64,000 bases of DNA from Eleftheria terrae. Lineage in GTDB: Bacteria; Pseudomonadota; Gammaproteobacteria; Burkholderiales; Burkholderiaceae_C. Positions 26,851 through 36,688 of the stretch are shown here, piece by piece. The stretch's first letter is position 1. Each line of letters begins with the position of its first letter. Location of the stretch: contig NZ_CP106951.1 in the NCBI RefSeq assembly GCF_030419005.1, positions 248,001-312,000 of the forward strand. The letters run 5' to 3'. A program made the position numbers and the translations under genes. The notes beneath the pieces are model-generated. The model did not search any database, had not been told where the DNA came from, and was given only the letters and a program-made list of their open reading frames with translations.

Positions 26851-28374
26851 TCAGGCCATCAAGGCATCATGCAGGGCCGGGCCGTGCAGGGCCGCCTCGG
26901 TGGCATCGGCCAGCCGCTCCAGGCTGTGTTCGCGCAGTGCGTCGAGGTCGAGCGGCTGGCGCTGCTGCAGGCCGGCCCAGGCCAGCAGCGCGTCGAGCGC
27001 CTCGGGGGTGTCGAACAGGCCGTGCACATAGGTGGCGAGGATCTGGCCGCCCGGATCGGCCACGCCGTCGCTGCGGCCGTCGTCCAGCTGCACCGCTGGA
27101 TGGGCGAGGGCCGCACCCTCGCTGACACCGGCATGGATCTCGTAGCCCCGCACTGCTGCACCACTGCCACACAGATGGCCGCTCACGCGGCGCAGCTGCT
27201 TGTCGCCGGCCAGCGTGGTTTCCAGCGCCAGCAGGCCGAGGCCCGGGAGCGAGCCGGCCGGCCCCTCGATGCCCTGTGGGTCGTGCAGCCAGCGGCCCAG
27301 CATCTGCATGCCGCCGCACAGGCCCACCAGCTTGCCGCCATAGCGCAGGTGGCGCTGCAGCGCCTGGTCCCAGCCGCGGGCGCGCAGCTCGCGCAGGTCG
27401 GACTGCACGCTCTTGCTGCCGGGCAGCACCACCAGGTCGGCCGCCGGCAGCGGCTGGCCGGGGCCGGCCAGCACCAGCTCGACCTGCGGATGCAGGCGCA
27501 GTGCATCGAGGTCGGTGTGGTTCGAGATGCGCGGCAGCACCGGCACCACCACCTTCAGCCGCCCGGCCGCATGGCCGGGCTGTGGCTCGCGGGGGAGGGC
27601 GTCTTCCGCGTCCAGCGCCAGGCCCTGCAGGTAGGGCAGCACGCCCAGCACCGGCTTGCCGGTGCGGGCCTGCAGCCAGTCGAGGCCGGGTTGCAGCAGC
27701 CGCAGGTCGCCACGGAAGCGGTTGATCACGAAACCACGGATGCGCGCCTGCTCGCTGGCGCTCAGGCAGGCCAGCGTGCCCAGCAGGTGGGCGAACACGC
27801 CGCCACGGTCGATGTCGGCCACCAGGATCACCGGGCAGTCGACCGCCTCGGCGAAGCCCATGTTGGCGATGTCGCGCTCGCGCAGGTTGACTTCCGCGGG
27901 GCTGCCGGCGCCTTCCACCAGCACCACCTCGTGGGCGTCGCGCAGGCGCTGGTGGCTCTGCAGCACGTAGGGCATGGCGAGCGGCTTGTACTCGTGGTAG
28001 GCCAGTGCGTCGGCATTGAAGCGCGCCCGGCCCTGGATGATGACCTGCGCACCGGTGTCGCTGTTGGGCTTGAGCAGCACCGGGTTCATGTCGGTGTGCG
28101 GTGCCAGCCCGCAGGCCTGCGCCTGCAGCGCCTGGGCCCGGCCGATCTCGCCGCCGTCTTCCGTCACCGCGGAGTTGAGCGCCATGTTCTGCGGCTTGAA
28201 CGGCGCCACGCGGCGGCCGTGGCGCCGGAAGATGCGCCCGAGCGCCGCCACCAGGGTGGACTTGCCGGCGTCGCTGGTGCAGCCCTGCACCATCAAGCTG
28301 CCGCTGAAGCGGGTGTAGAAATCGTTCTTTCGTGACGAGGAGGGCATGGCCGCCATTATGATTTGCGGCTGCAT
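26851..28374 (-). CDS. cobQ: Cobyric acid synthase (adenosylcobyrate amidotransferase)
   Basis: A roughly 500-residue CobQ. It amidates four side chains of adenosylcobyrinic a,c-diamide, using glutamine and ATP. The N-terminal synthetase domain has the P-loop [18 protein letters not shown] and [20 protein letters not shown]. The C-terminal class-I glutaminase domain has its nucleophile Cys in LCGGMQMLG and its His in YVHGLFD. Several starts are possible: ATG 28374 has a good ribosome-binding site (GGGAGGGCGCC), while 28356, 28347 and the ATG before VQGCTS lack one; the longest was used, giving about 37 extra residues compared with many family members. It is divergent from cobD, whose ATG lies only 67 bp away. 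Confidence 0.93.
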   Translation of the reverse strand: MQPQIIMAAMPSSSRKNDFYTRFSGSLMVQGCTSDAGKSTLVAALGRIFRRHGRRVAPFKPQNMALNSAVTEDGGEIGRAQALQAQACGLAPHTDMNPVLLKPNSDTGAQVIIQGRARFNADALAYHEYKPLAMPYVLQSHQRLRDAHEVVLVEGAGSPAEVNLRERDIANMGFAEAVDCPVILVADIDRGGVFAHLLGTLACLSASEQARIRGFVINRFRGDLRLLQPGLDWLQARTGKPVLGVLPYLQGLALDAEDALPREPQPGHAAGRLKVVVPVLPRISNHTDLDALRLHPQVELVLAGPGQPLPAADLVVLPGSKSVQSDLRELRARGWDQALQRHLRYGGKLVGLCGGMQMLGRWLHDPQGIEGPAGSLPGLGLLALETTLAGDKQLRRVSGHLCGSGAAVRGYEIHAGVSEGAALAHPAVQLDDGRSDGVADPGGQILATYVHGLFDTPEALDALLAWAGLQQRQPLDLDALREHSLERLADATEAALHGPALHDALMA

Positions 28375-28441
28375 GGCGCCCTCCCTGGAGCAGGCGCTTC
28401 TTTTTTGTCCGATCCCGCCGCGGCTTGCGGCGACGCGGCGC

Positions 28442-29383
28442 ATGAACCTCGATCTGCTGACCCTCCTCACCGACCGCGAATGGGCCTGGGCGCTGCTGCT
28501 GGGCGTGGCGGCCGACGTGTTGCTGGGCGAGCCCACGCGCTGGCATCCGCTGGTCGGCTTCGGCCGGGCGGCGGCCTGGCTGGAGCAGCGGCTCAACCGC
28601 GGCCGCCGCTGGCAGGGCCTGCTGGGCTGGCTGCTGCTGCTGGTCGGTATCGCGGCCGCCTACGGCGCGGCCCGCCATGCGCTGCCCGCGGCGGCGCGCT
28701 GGATGGCCGACGGCCTGGCGCTGTACTTCGCGCTCGGCGCACGAAGCCTGCAGGAGCATGTGTGGCCGGTGCGCCAGGCCTTGCTGCGGGGCGACCTGGC
28801 GGCGGCGCGTGGCGCGGTGCAGCGCATCGTCACGCGCGACTGCAGCGGGCTGGGCGCCGCTGCGGTGGCCGGTGCGGCCATCGAATCCACGCTGGAGAAC
28901 GGCAACGACGCAGTGTTCGGCACCTTGTTCTGGTTTGCCGTTGGCGGCGGCCTGGGCGCCCTGTTGTTCCGGCTGGCCAACACGCTGGATGCCATGTGGG
29001 GCTACCGGACCGAGCGCTACCTGCACTACGGCTGGGCCGCGGCGCGGCTGGACGATCTCCTCAACTGGCTGCCGGCCCGCCTGACCGCGCTGAGCTATGC
29101 CGGGCTGGGCTACACCCGCCTGGCCCTGTGGTGCTGGCGCCACCAGGCCCCGCTGTGGGACAGCCCGAACGCCGGGCCGGTGATGGCCGCCGGCGCCGGT
29201 GCGCTGGGACTCAAGCTGGGCGGTGCGGCGCACTACCACGGCCGGCTCGAGCAGCGCCCGGTGCTTGGCGCCGGCCGCCTGCCGGAGGGCGGCGATGTGG
29301 GCCGGGCACTCGCGCTGGTGGCCAGCGCGCTGTTGCTGTGGCTGGTGGTGCTGACCGTGCTGCATGTCGGACTGACACGATGA
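28442..29383 (+). CDS. cobD: Adenosylcobinamide-phosphate synthase (CobD/CbiB)
   Basis: A 313-residue inner-membrane enzyme that joins the aminopropanol arm to adenosylcobyric acid. The family opening is clear ([22 protein letters not shown], split here), and the conserved mid-section [12 protein letters not shown] and [20 protein letters not shown] is intact. Several hydrophobic segments are spread over its length. The first ATG with family-like residues was used; the ribosome-binding site is weak. The stop overlaps the next ATG (ATGA), so it is coupled to the phosphate-decarboxylase-like gene that should supply the arm. Confidence 0.95.
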   Translation: MNLDLLTLLTDREWAWALLLGVAADVLLGEPTRWHPLVGFGRAAAWLEQRLNRGRRWQGLLGWLLLLVGIAAAYGAARHALPAAARWMADGLALYFALGARSLQEHVWPVRQALLRGDLAAARGAVQRIVTRDCSGLGAAAVAGAAIESTLENGNDAVFGTLFWFAVGGGLGALLFRLANTLDAMWGYRTERYLHYGWAAARLDDLLNWLPARLTALSYAGLGYTRLALWCWRHQAPLWDSPNAGPVMAAGAGALGLKLGGAAHYHGRLEQRPVLGAGRLPEGGDVGRALALVASALLLWLVVLTVLHVGLTR

Positions 29384-30441
29384 TCCTTCCCCCCCATGCC
29401 GCCACCGCGGCTTCCCCCTGGCCGCAGGTGCCGCACGGTGCCGACCTGGCCCGCGCCCGCCGGCTGTATGACGCACCGGCGGCCGGCTGGCTCGACCTGT
29501 CCACCGGCATCAACCCGCGGCCCTGGCCCGCGGCCGAGGCCGCGGCGCGCCTGGGCGCCGCTGTCTGGCGCGACCTGCCGACGCCGGATGCCGAGGTGCT
29601 GGCCGCCTTCGAAGCGCACTACGGTGCAGGGGCCTGGCCGGTGCCCGGTTCGCAGGCGGTGATCCAGGCCTTGCCGCGGGTCTGGCGCCGCCTGCACGGC
29701 AGCGCGCGCTGCCGGGTGCTGGCGCCGGGCTATGGCGAGCATGCCGCCCGCTGGGCGCTCGAAGGCCATGCCGTGACCTTGTGCGAAGGCCATGAGCTGG
29801 GCGAGGGCGAAGCCGACGTGCGGGTGCTGGCCTCCCCGAACAACCCCACCGGCGAGCGCTTCGATCTGCCGCAGCTGCAGGCGCTGGCGGCGCGCTGCCG
29901 GCTGCTGGTGGTGGACGAGGCCTTCCTCGATGCCGAGGCGGCGGCGGCCAGCCTCGCCTGCCTGGCACTGCCCAACACGCTGGTGCTGCGTTCGCTGGGC
30001 AAGTTCTATGGCCTGGCTGGGCTGCGGGTTGGCGCGGTGCTGGCCGCGCCACACTGGCTCGACGCCCTGCGGGCCGAGATGGGCCCCTGGTCCGTCAACG
30101 GGCCGGGGCTGCAGCTGGCGGTGGCGGCCCTGCGCGATACCGGCTGGCAGCAGGACGCCCGCCGCTGGCTGGCTGCCGCGTCGCTGCAGCTGGCCGGCCT
30201 GCTCGAGGCGCATGGCCTGCATCCCACCGGCAGCGCGCTGTTCTGCACCGTTCGCACCCCGCGGGCGCGCGCGCTGCACGAAGGCCTGGCGCAGCGGGGC
30301 ATCTGGACCCGTCTGTTCGACCTGCAGCAGCCGCGGCCTTACCAGGCGATGCGCATCGGCCTGCCCGCCGACGAGGCGGGCTTCGAGCGCCTGGAGGAGG
30401 CGCTGGCTGCCCTGAGGAAAGAGATCGATCCATGCGAATGA
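29380..30441 (+). CDS. cobC: Threonine-phosphate decarboxylase-like aminotransferase-fold enzyme (CobC)
   Basis: A 353-residue PLP enzyme of the histidinol-phosphate aminotransferase fold. In cobalamin synthesis the family (CobC; CobD in Salmonella) decarboxylates L-threonine O-3-phosphate to aminopropanol phosphate. The PLP Lys is Lys208 in SLGKFYGLAGLRVG; LASPNNPTGERFDLPQLQAL and DEAFLD are the other class-II markers. LDLSTGINPRPWP at the N-terminus is typical of CobC as opposed to HisC. It sits in a tight row cobD-cobC-btuF, overlapping both neighbours by 4 and 10 bases. Confidence 0.93.
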   Translation: MILPPHAATAASPWPQVPHGADLARARRLYDAPAAGWLDLSTGINPRPWPAAEAAARLGAAVWRDLPTPDAEVLAAFEAHYGAGAWPVPGSQAVIQALPRVWRRLHGSARCRVLAPGYGEHAARWALEGHAVTLCEGHELGEGEADVRVLASPNNPTGERFDLPQLQALAARCRLLVVDEAFLDAEAAAASLACLALPNTLVLRSLGKFYGLAGLRVGAVLAAPHWLDALRAEMGPWSVNGPGLQLAVAALRDTGWQQDARRWLAAASLQLAGLLEAHGLHPTGSALFCTVRTPRARALHEGLAQRGIWTRLFDLQQPRPYQAMRIGLPADEAGFERLEEALAALRKEIDPCE

Positions 30442-31340
30442 ACCTGCCCCGGCTGGCCGGGCTGTTGTGCGCCCTTGTGCTGGCCGCCGCGGCGACGGCC
30501 GCGCCGGTGAGCGTGGAGGATGACCACGGCCACACCGTGGCGCTGCCGGCACCGGCTCGCCGCGTGATCAGCGTCGCCCCGCATGCCACCGAGCTGGTCT
30601 TTGCCGCTGGCGGCGGCGCGCGCCTGGTGGGGGTGGTGGCCTACAGCGACTACCCGGAGGCGGCCCGTGCCATCCGGCAGATCGGCAACAACAAGGCGCT
30701 GGACCTGGAGGCCATTGCCGCGCTGAAGCCCGACCTGATCGTGGTCTGGCGGCACGGCAATGCACAGCGCCAGCTCGACAAGCTGCGCGAGCTGGGCGTG
30801 CCGATGTACCAGAGCGAGCCGCGCCGCCTGGAGGGGATCGCCACCTCCATCGAGCGGCTCGGCCGGCTGCTGGGCAGCGAGGACACGGCGCGTGCCGAGG
30901 CGGCCCGTTTCCGCGCCCGCTTGCAGCTCCTGCGGGAGCAGCATGCCGGCCGGGCCCCGGTGCGCACCTTCTACCAGGTGTGGCGCAACCCGCTGATGAC
31001 CTTGAACGACCAGCACATGGTGAGCGACGTGATCCGCCTGTGCGGCGGCGTCAACGTGTTCGGCTCGCTGGACCAGCTGGTGCCCACCCTGGCCGACGAA
31101 GCGGTGCTGCAGGCCGACCCGGAAGTCATCCTCGGCGCTGCCATGGGGGCCACCCGCAGCGAGGCAGCCGCAGTCGGCCTGGACAGCTGGAAGCGCTTCG
31201 GCCGGCTGCAGGCGGTGGCGCGGCAGAACCTGGTGGCCATCGACGGCGACCTCATCAACCGGCCGACCCCGCGCATCCTGCTGGGCGCCGAGCAGCTCTG
31301 CGCGGCACTCGAGGCGGCGCGGCGCAAGCGGCCGCGCTGA
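30432..31340 (+). CDS. btuF: Periplasmic cobalamin-binding protein of the BtuCDF transporter
   Basis: A 302-residue periplasmic binding protein of the helical-backbone (class III) type. The signal peptide covers about residues 1-24 (LCALVLAAAATAAPVSV). RRVISVAPHATELVFAAGGG and LKPDLIVVWRHGN are typical of vitamin B12 or ferric siderophore binders; the position among cobalamin genes points to B12. It would deliver cobalamin to the BtuC/BtuD pair, which here is encoded 4 kb away on the other strand, under a separate promoter. The ATG lies inside cobC. Confidence 0.92.
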   Translation: MRMNLPRLAGLLCALVLAAAATAAPVSVEDDHGHTVALPAPARRVISVAPHATELVFAAGGGARLVGVVAYSDYPEAARAIRQIGNNKALDLEAIAALKPDLIVVWRHGNAQRQLDKLRELGVPMYQSEPRRLEGIATSIERLGRLLGSEDTARAEAARFRARLQLLREQHAGRAPVRTFYQVWRNPLMTLNDQHMVSDVIRLCGGVNVFGSLDQLVPTLADEAVLQADPEVILGAAMGATRSEAAAVGLDSWKRFGRLQAVARQNLVAIDGDLINRPTPRILLGAEQLCAALEAARRKRPR

Positions 31341-31364
31341 GGCCGGCGGCCCGCCAGCCGGCAG

Positions 31365-32816
31365 CTAGTGCCACTGCCGCGGCGCCAGGCGCATCTGCAG
31401 CCCGACCGGCCGCATCGCGAAGGCCATCTGCTCGCGCGGCGGCAAGCCGTCGGCGGTGCCCACTTCCGCCAGCTCGAAGTTGCGCGCCAGCATACCCAGC
31501 AGCATGCGCATCTCCAGCATCGCCAGGTAGCGGCCGGGGCACAGCCGCGGCCCGGCGCCGAAGGGCATCGACAGCCGCTTGGGCGAAGCGCCGGCCGCTG
31601 GCGGATCGCTGGCCAGCCAGCGCTCGGGCCGGAAGTCGCTGCCGTGCTCCAGCTGCCGCTCGTCCACCGCGCCCATGCGCGTGAGGCAGAAGAGCAGCGT
31701 GCCGCGCGGCAGCAGCAGGTCGCCCAGGCGGGTGTCCTCGCAGGCTTCCAGCTCGTTCAGCGGGGCCACCGGATGCAGGCGCATCGCCTCGTTCACGCAG
31801 GCTTCGGCCCATGGCAGCGCCGCGGCGTCCTCGATGCGGCCGGGCAGGGTCGCCGGCGCCAGCACGCTGTCGGCTTCCTCCACCAGGCGCTGCCAGGCCG
31901 CAGGGTGGGTGTGCAGCAGGTAGAGCGTCCAGGCCAGCGAGTTGGCGGTGGTGTCCTCGCCGGCCAGCAGCATGGTGAACACGTTGCCGGCAACCTCGTC
32001 CTCCGGCATGGGGCGTCCCTCATCGTCGCGAGCCAGCAGCAGGGCTTCCAGCAGGTCGGCCGGTTCCGTGGCAGCGCCGCCGCGCGCCTCCAGCCGGTGG
32101 CGGGCTGCGTCCATCAGCTGGCGCACGACGCGGTGCACGCCGTCGATGTGGCGATCGAACTCGCGGTCGCGTGGCAGCCGCAGCACGCGCCAGTAGGCCA
32201 GTGGGCTGTTGAGGCGGCGGAAGATGGTGGGGAAGACCTGGTCCAGGTGCGCATGCAGCTCGCTGTGCTGCTGCTCGATGGTGTTCATGTCGACACCGAA
32301 GGCCAGGCCGGCGGTCACGTCCACCGTGTAGCGCATCAGCTCGGCCTGCAGGTCGAAGCGGCGCCCTTCGCGGGCCGCCTGCATCCAGTGCTGCTGCAGC
32401 CGCCCGGTGACACGCTGCAGCGCCGGGAAGAAGCGGCGCAGGTGGCCCGGGTCCAGCGCGGCCATGACGATGCGGCGCTGCCGCCGCCAGGCTTGGCCTT
32501 CCGCCGAGAAGACACCGCGGATGCGGGCCTCGTGCAGCACCTTCTCCAGGCTGCTGAGCCGTCGCCACGTCTGGGGCCTGGCCCGCAGCGCCTGCAGGAT
32601 GGCGTCGGTCTCGGACACCACCACCGCGTCGCGCCGGCCGAACTGCAGCCGGTAGGCCGGGCCGTAGGTGCGGGCCCAGTCCTCCAGCTGCAGGTGCAGC
32701 CGGGGCAGGTCGAACTGCAGCAGGTGGCCGAACAGCGTCGAGGGGCGCGGGCCGGGCAGCTCGGCCGGCCGGCGCGCGGCGCCGGAGCGAACGGAAACGG
32801 TCTGGGGCAATGCCAT
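31365..32816 (-). CDS. Cytochrome P450
   Basis: A 483-residue class-I-like P450 monooxygenase. The haem-thiolate Cys is Cys426 in PFGAGPRLCPGRYLA. The I-helix oxygen-activation segment is LLAGEDTTANSLAWTLYLL and the ExxR-containing K-helix is ACVNEAMRLHP. No membrane anchor or fused reductase is seen, so it needs a separate ferredoxin and reductase. GGAGGACCTGCC precedes the ATG. It follows cobB after 102 bp on the same strand with no T-tract terminator between, so it may belong to the riboswitch-controlled operon, though it has no known role in cobalamin metabolism. Substrate unknown. Confidence 0.93.
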   Translation of the reverse strand: MALPQTVSVRSGAARRPAELPGPRPSTLFGHLLQFDLPRLHLQLEDWARTYGPAYRLQFGRRDAVVVSETDAILQALRARPQTWRRLSSLEKVLHEARIRGVFSAEGQAWRRQRRIVMAALDPGHLRRFFPALQRVTGRLQQHWMQAAREGRRFDLQAELMRYTVDVTAGLAFGVDMNTIEQQHSELHAHLDQVFPTIFRRLNSPLAYWRVLRLPRDREFDRHIDGVHRVVRQLMDAARHRLEARGGAATEPADLLEALLLARDDEGRPMPEDEVAGNVFTMLLAGEDTTANSLAWTLYLLHTHPAAWQRLVEEADSVLAPATLPGRIEDAAALPWAEACVNEAMRLHPVAPLNELEACEDTRLGDLLLPRGTLLFCLTRMGAVDERQLEHGSDFRPERWLASDPPAAGASPKRLSMPFGAGPRLCPGRYLAMLEMRMLLGMLARNFELAEVGTADGLPPREQMAFAMRPVGLQMRLAPRQWH

Positions 32817-32918
32817 GGCAGGTCCTCCGAAGTGCAAGCTGCAGTATCGGCAGCCGCTGTGCGGCGGAACAGTGTTTGGCAGCGCCGGCCGCAGGTGCCG
32901 GCATCACCCTGGCGCCGT

Positions 32919-34235
32919 TCAGGGGCCGAGGAAGAGCTGGGCCGCCGCGGCCGGGCAGGAGCTGTAGTAGCCGTGGAAGAAGGAGGCGGTGAGCGAGCCG
33001 ACCTGGTAGACCGCCTCCGGCCCGCCGTAGCGCCGCGGCTGCGTCAGTGCGGCCGGCGCCACGCCGGGCTGCACTTCGAGGCGGCCGTAGTGGAAGACAT
33101 GGCCGCGCAGCTCGCCATGATCGGTGCGCCAGCTGTGCAGGCCGATGCCGGCCAGGCGGCTGCCCATGACCGCGGTGGCCGGCAGCAGGCCGGCCATGCG
33201 GTGCTCGCGGCCTTCGCCGTCGCGCAGCGTGTCGGCGCACACCATCATGCCGCCGCACTCGGCCACGATGGGGCGCCGCTCGGCATGGTGCTGCCGCAGG
33301 CTGTCGAAGAAGCGATGGCAGCCGCTGAGGGCCGGAGCATGCAGCTCGGGATAGCCCCCTGGCAGGTAGACGGCGTCGGTGCCTTCGGGCACCGGCTCGT
33401 CGGCCAGCGGCGAGAAGGCTTGCACCCGGGCACCGAGCGTCGCCAGCAGGTGCAGGTTGGCTTCATAGCAGAACGAGAAGGCCGCGTCGCGCGCCACCGC
33501 CACCTGGCGGCCGGCCAGCAGGCCGGCCGGCGGCCTCGGTGCGGCCGGCGGCTGGGGCGGGCAGCGCCAGGCCGGCAGGCTGCGCAGCAGGCCCAGGTCG
33601 AGGTGCAGCCCGGCATCCAGGCCGGCCCAGATCTGCGGCAGGCCGCTGGCCAGCTCGCGCGCCTGCACCAGGCCCAAATGGCGTTCGGGCAGCGGCTGCT
33701 GGCAGCGCTGCAGGTGGCCGGCCCACTGCAGGGGCGGCGGCAGGCTCTCGCGCAGCATGCGCGCATGGTTGGGGCTGGCGACCCGGTTGGCCACCACGCC
33801 GGCCCAGCTCAGGGTGCGGCCGCGGCCGTATTCGTGCAGGCCCAGGGCCAGGGCGCCGAAGGTCTCGGCCATCGAGCCGGCGTCGATCAGCGTCAGCACC
33901 GGCACCGCGAAGGCGGCGGCCAGGTCGGCGGGGCTGGGGTCGCCGTCGTAGAGGCCCATGGCGCCTTCGATCAGCAGCCAGTCGGCCTCGGCGGCTGCCG
34001 CGTCGAGCAGGCGGGCGCTTTCGGCGGCCCCCACCATCCACAGGTCGAGGTTGTGCACCGGCGCGCCGGTGGCCGCAGCGAGAAAGCCGGGGTCGATGAA
34101 GTCCGGCCCGATCTTGAAGCCGCGCACCCGCTCACCGCCGGCCACCAGCCGGCGCGCCAGCGCGCAGGTGAAGGAGGTCTTGCCCTGGCCCGAAGCCGGC
34201 CCGGCAATGAGCAGTGCCCTGGTGCCACCCGCCAT
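32919..34235 (-). CDS. cobB: Cobyrinate a,c-diamide synthase (CobB/CbiA)
   Basis: A 438-residue glutamine amidotransferase that converts cobyrinic (or hydrogenobyrinic) acid to the a,c-diamide. The P-loop is IAGPASGQGKTSFTCALARR; the phosphate/Mg segment FKIGPDFIDPGFL and LLIEGAMGLYDGDPSPAD are characteristic. The C-terminal glutaminase domain has AVYLPGGYPELHAP and the Cys nucleophile in VAECGGMMVCAD. It starts four bases after the cobO stop in the btuB-btuC-btuD-cobO-cobB row. Whether the substrate is the cobalt-containing or cobalt-free acid cannot be told here. Confidence 0.95.
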   Translation of the reverse strand: MAGGTRALLIAGPASGQGKTSFTCALARRLVAGGERVRGFKIGPDFIDPGFLAAATGAPVHNLDLWMVGAAESARLLDAAAAEADWLLIEGAMGLYDGDPSPADLAAAFAVPVLTLIDAGSMAETFGALALGLHEYGRGRTLSWAGVVANRVASPNHARMLRESLPPPLQWAGHLQRCQQPLPERHLGLVQARELASGLPQIWAGLDAGLHLDLGLLRSLPAWRCPPQPPAAPRPPAGLLAGRQVAVARDAAFSFCYEANLHLLATLGARVQAFSPLADEPVPEGTDAVYLPGGYPELHAPALSGCHRFFDSLRQHHAERRPIVAECGGMMVCADTLRDGEGREHRMAGLLPATAVMGSRLAGIGLHSWRTDHGELRGHVFHYGRLEVQPGVAPAALTQPRRYGGPEAVYQVGSLTASFFHGYYSSCPAAAAQLFLGP

Positions 34236-34239
34236 CGCG

Positions 34240-34863
34240 CTACAGCTCCACGCCGGGCTGCGCCCGGATGCCCTGCGCGAAGGCGTGCTTCACGACGTTC
34301 ATCTCGGTGACCGTGTGGGCCACCTCCACCAGCTCGGGCGGCGCGCCGCGCCCGGTGATGACGACGTGCTGCATCTCCGGCCGGCCCAGCAGGTCGTCGA
34401 TCACCTGCTGCACATCGAGGTAGCGGTACTTCAGCGCGATGTTCAGCTCGTCCAGCACCACCAGGCCCAGGGCCGGGTCCTGCAGCATGCCGGCCGCGAT
34501 CGACCAGGCCTCGCGGGCCTTGGCGGCATCGCGCTCGCGGTCCTGCGTGTTCCAGGTGTAGCCCTCGCCCATCACGTGCAGGCGCACCTCCTCGGGAAAG
34601 CGGCGGAAGAAATGCTCCTCGCCGCTTGGCATGGCGCCCTTGATGAACTGCACGATGCCGACCTTCATGCCATGCCCGAGCGATCTCGCCACCATGCCGA
34701 AGGCGCTCGAACTCTTGCCCTTGCCGTTGCCGGTGGTGATGACGATCAGGCCGCAGTCGCGCTGCGCGGCGCCGATCTTTGCATCGACCACTTCCTTCTT
34801 GCGTTGCATGCGGCGGCGGTGGCGCTCGGCCAGGGCCTCGTCTTCCGGTGTGTCCATGCTCAT
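34240..34863 (-). CDS. cobO: Cob(I)yrinic acid a,c-diamide adenosyltransferase (CobO/BtuR)
   Basis: A 207-residue corrinoid adenosyltransferase of the CobA/CobO/BtuR type. It transfers the adenosyl group of ATP to Co(I) of a corrinoid. The P-loop-like ITTGNGKGKSSSAFGMVARS is the family hallmark; LVVLDELNIALKYRYLDVQQ and VVITGRGAPPELVEVAHTVT follow. A basic N-terminal extension (residues about 10-30, RHRRRMQRKKEV) is typical. AAAGGACAC precedes the ATG. Seven bases separate it from btuD and four from cobB, so it is mid-operon. Confidence 0.96.
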   Translation of the reverse strand: MSMDTPEDEALAERHRRRMQRKKEVVDAKIGAAQRDCGLIVITTGNGKGKSSSAFGMVARSLGHGMKVGIVQFIKGAMPSGEEHFFRRFPEEVRLHVMGEGYTWNTQDRERDAAKAREAWSIAAGMLQDPALGLVVLDELNIALKYRYLDVQQVIDDLLGRPEMQHVVITGRGAPPELVEVAHTVTEMNVVKHAFAQGIRAQPGVEL

Positions 34864-34870
34864 GTGTCCT

Positions 34871-35677
34871 TTATTCTTGCGCTGGCAAGTAATAGGTGTG
34901 GCTGTCGAGAATGACAGGCTTCATCCGGCAGCCATAGGCCTGTGCCAGGTGCGCCTCGGTCAGCACCTCGGCCAGCGGGCCGGCCGCCCAGCGGGGCGGG
35001 CCGGTGCGTGCGGGCAGGCACAGCAGCGCATGCGTGCAGCAGCGCTGCGCCAGGTTCACGTCGTGCAGCGACATCAGCACCGCCCGCTCGTCCAGTGTGG
35101 CGAGCAAGCCGGTGAGGCCGAGCTGGTGGGCCACGTCGAGGTGGGCGGTGGGCTCGTCGAGCAGCAGCACCGGCGTCTCCTGCGCGAGCGCGGCGGCCAG
35201 CGCGACACGCTGGCGCTCGCCGCCGGAGAGGCTGCGCACATCCTGCTCGGCCAGGTGGCCCACGTCGCAGCTGGCCAGGCAGCGGCGGGCGATGGCCAGG
35301 TCGCCGGGTGCCAGCCAGCCCATGCGTCCGGCATAGGGCTGGCGGCCGGCCAGCACCACGTCGAGTGCGCTCATCGCGAACACGTCATGGTGGTGCTGCG
35401 GGCACCAGGCGCGCAGCCGGGCGAGCGTGCGGGTGGGCAGGGCGGCCAGCGGCCGGCCTTCGTAGCGCACCTCGCCGGCCGCCGCCGGCAGCAGGCCGGC
35501 CAGCGTGCGCAGCAAGGTGGTCTTCCCACAGCCGTTCAAGCCCAGCAGGGCCCAGCGCTCGCCACGCCGCACCTGCCAGTCGAGCCGGTCCACCAGGCGC
35601 CGGCGGCCGGCCTCCACCACCAGGCCGGCGGTGCACAGCACCGCCGGGCCGGCAGCGGGACGCATCTCCTCGCTCAT
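34871..35677 (-). CDS. btuD: Cobalamin ABC transporter ATP-binding protein
   Basis: A 268-residue ABC ATPase. Walker A is GLNGCGKTTLL, the Q-loop is in AWCPQHHHD, the signature is LSGGERQRVALAAAL, Walker B is VLLLDEPTAHLD and the switch His is in MSLHDVNLAQ. The sequence group covers siderophore, haem and B12 uptake; the presence of btuB, btuC and btuF nearby supports B12. Its ATG overlaps the stop of the permease by four bases. The C-terminal 60 residues extend past the ATPase core and end in SHTYYLPAQE. Confidence 0.93.
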   Translation of the reverse strand: MSEEMRPAAGPAVLCTAGLVVEAGRRRLVDRLDWQVRRGERWALLGLNGCGKTTLLRTLAGLLPAAAGEVRYEGRPLAALPTRTLARLRAWCPQHHHDVFAMSALDVVLAGRQPYAGRMGWLAPGDLAIARRCLASCDVGHLAEQDVRSLSGGERQRVALAAALAQETPVLLLDEPTAHLDVAHQLGLTGLLATLDERAVLMSLHDVNLAQRCCTHALLCLPARTGPPRWAAGPLAEVLTEAHLAQAYGCRMKPVILDSHTYYLPAQE

Positions 35678-36675
35678 GGCCGGCCTCCGCGGTGCAGCAG
35701 CAGCCACAGGAAGGCCGGCACGCCGATCAGCGCGGTGAGCACGCCCACCGGCAGCTGCATCGGCGCCACCACACTGCGGGCCAGCGTGTCGGCCAGCACC
35801 AGGAAGCCACCACCGCCCAGCGCGCAGGCTGGCAGCAGCAGGCGCTGGTCGTTGCCGAGCCAGAGCCGCAGCGCATGCGGCACCACCATGCCGACGAAGC
35901 CGATGCTGCCGGCCACCGTGATGGCCAGGCCGGCCGCCAGCGAGGCCAGCACCACCACCAGCGCGCGCACGCGGCGCACCTCCACGCCGAGCGACGCGGC
36001 CTGGGCATCGCCGAGCAGCATCAGGTTGAGGTCACGCGCGACCAGCAGCGCCAGTCCGAGCAGCAGGGCGGCGCCGGCCAGCGGCAGGCCGTAGCGGTCG
36101 GCGCCATTGAGGTCGCCGAGCAGCCAGAAGACCATGCTGCGCAGCTGCTGCTCCGGCGCCACCGAGAGGATGAAGGAGACGATCGCCGCGAACCCCGCGC
36201 TCAGGATCACGCCCACCAGCAGCAGGTGCACGCCGGCTTCGGTGCTGTCGGCCTGCCGGCGAAAGGCCCGGGCGCCGAGCAGGAAGACCGCGCCGGTGGC
36301 CACCAGCGCGCCGGCCGAGGCACCGGCGCTCACGAGCCACCAGCCGAGGCCTGCCCACAGTGCCGTCAGCGCGCCCACCGCTGCGCCGCTCGACACACCC
36401 AGCACGTACGGATCGGCCAGCGGGTTGCGCAGCAAGGCCTGCAGCAGCGCGCCGGACAGCGAGAGCAGGGCACCACAGGCCAGGGCGCACAGGGCGCGCG
36501 GCAGGCGCAGCTGCAGCACGATGTCGCCATCGATTCCTTGCGCCTGGCCCGCCAGGGCGGCCAGCACCGCGCCGGGCGACAGCGCCTGGCTGCCCACGGC
36601 GACGGCCAGCAGCAGGCTGGCGCCGGCGGCCAGGCCGAGCATCAGGAAGACCAGGGGCGGCCGTGTCGCTCGCAT
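35674..36675 (-). CDS. btuC: Cobalamin ABC transporter permease
   Basis: A 333-residue permease of the FecCD/BtuC family with about ten membrane helices. Diagnostic segments are RLPRALCALACGALLSLSGALLQ near the start (split between helices), RNPLADPYVLGVSSGAAVGA, and GFVGMVVPHALRL near the C-terminus. It forms the membrane channel for B12 together with btuD, whose ATG overlaps its stop. It starts 13 bases after the btuB stop. A siderophore permease is the alternative; the gene neighbourhood and riboswitch favour B12. Confidence 0.93.
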   Translation of the reverse strand: MRATRPPLVFLMLGLAAGASLLLAVAVGSQALSPGAVLAALAGQAQGIDGDIVLQLRLPRALCALACGALLSLSGALLQALLRNPLADPYVLGVSSGAAVGALTALWAGLGWWLVSAGASAGALVATGAVFLLGARAFRRQADSTEAGVHLLLVGVILSAGFAAIVSFILSVAPEQQLRSMVFWLLGDLNGADRYGLPLAGAALLLGLALLVARDLNLMLLGDAQAASLGVEVRRVRALVVVLASLAAGLAITVAGSIGFVGMVVPHALRLWLGNDQRLLLPACALGGGGFLVLADTLARSVVAPMQLPVGVLTALIGVPAFLWLLLHRGGRP

Positions 36676-36688
36676 GTTGCCGGCCCGC

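Noticed and set aside
31368..34310. A 980-residue open frame opposite to the P450 and cobB
   Set aside because: Antisense shadow of two real genes with intact catalytic motifs; composition is Arg/Gln/His-rich.
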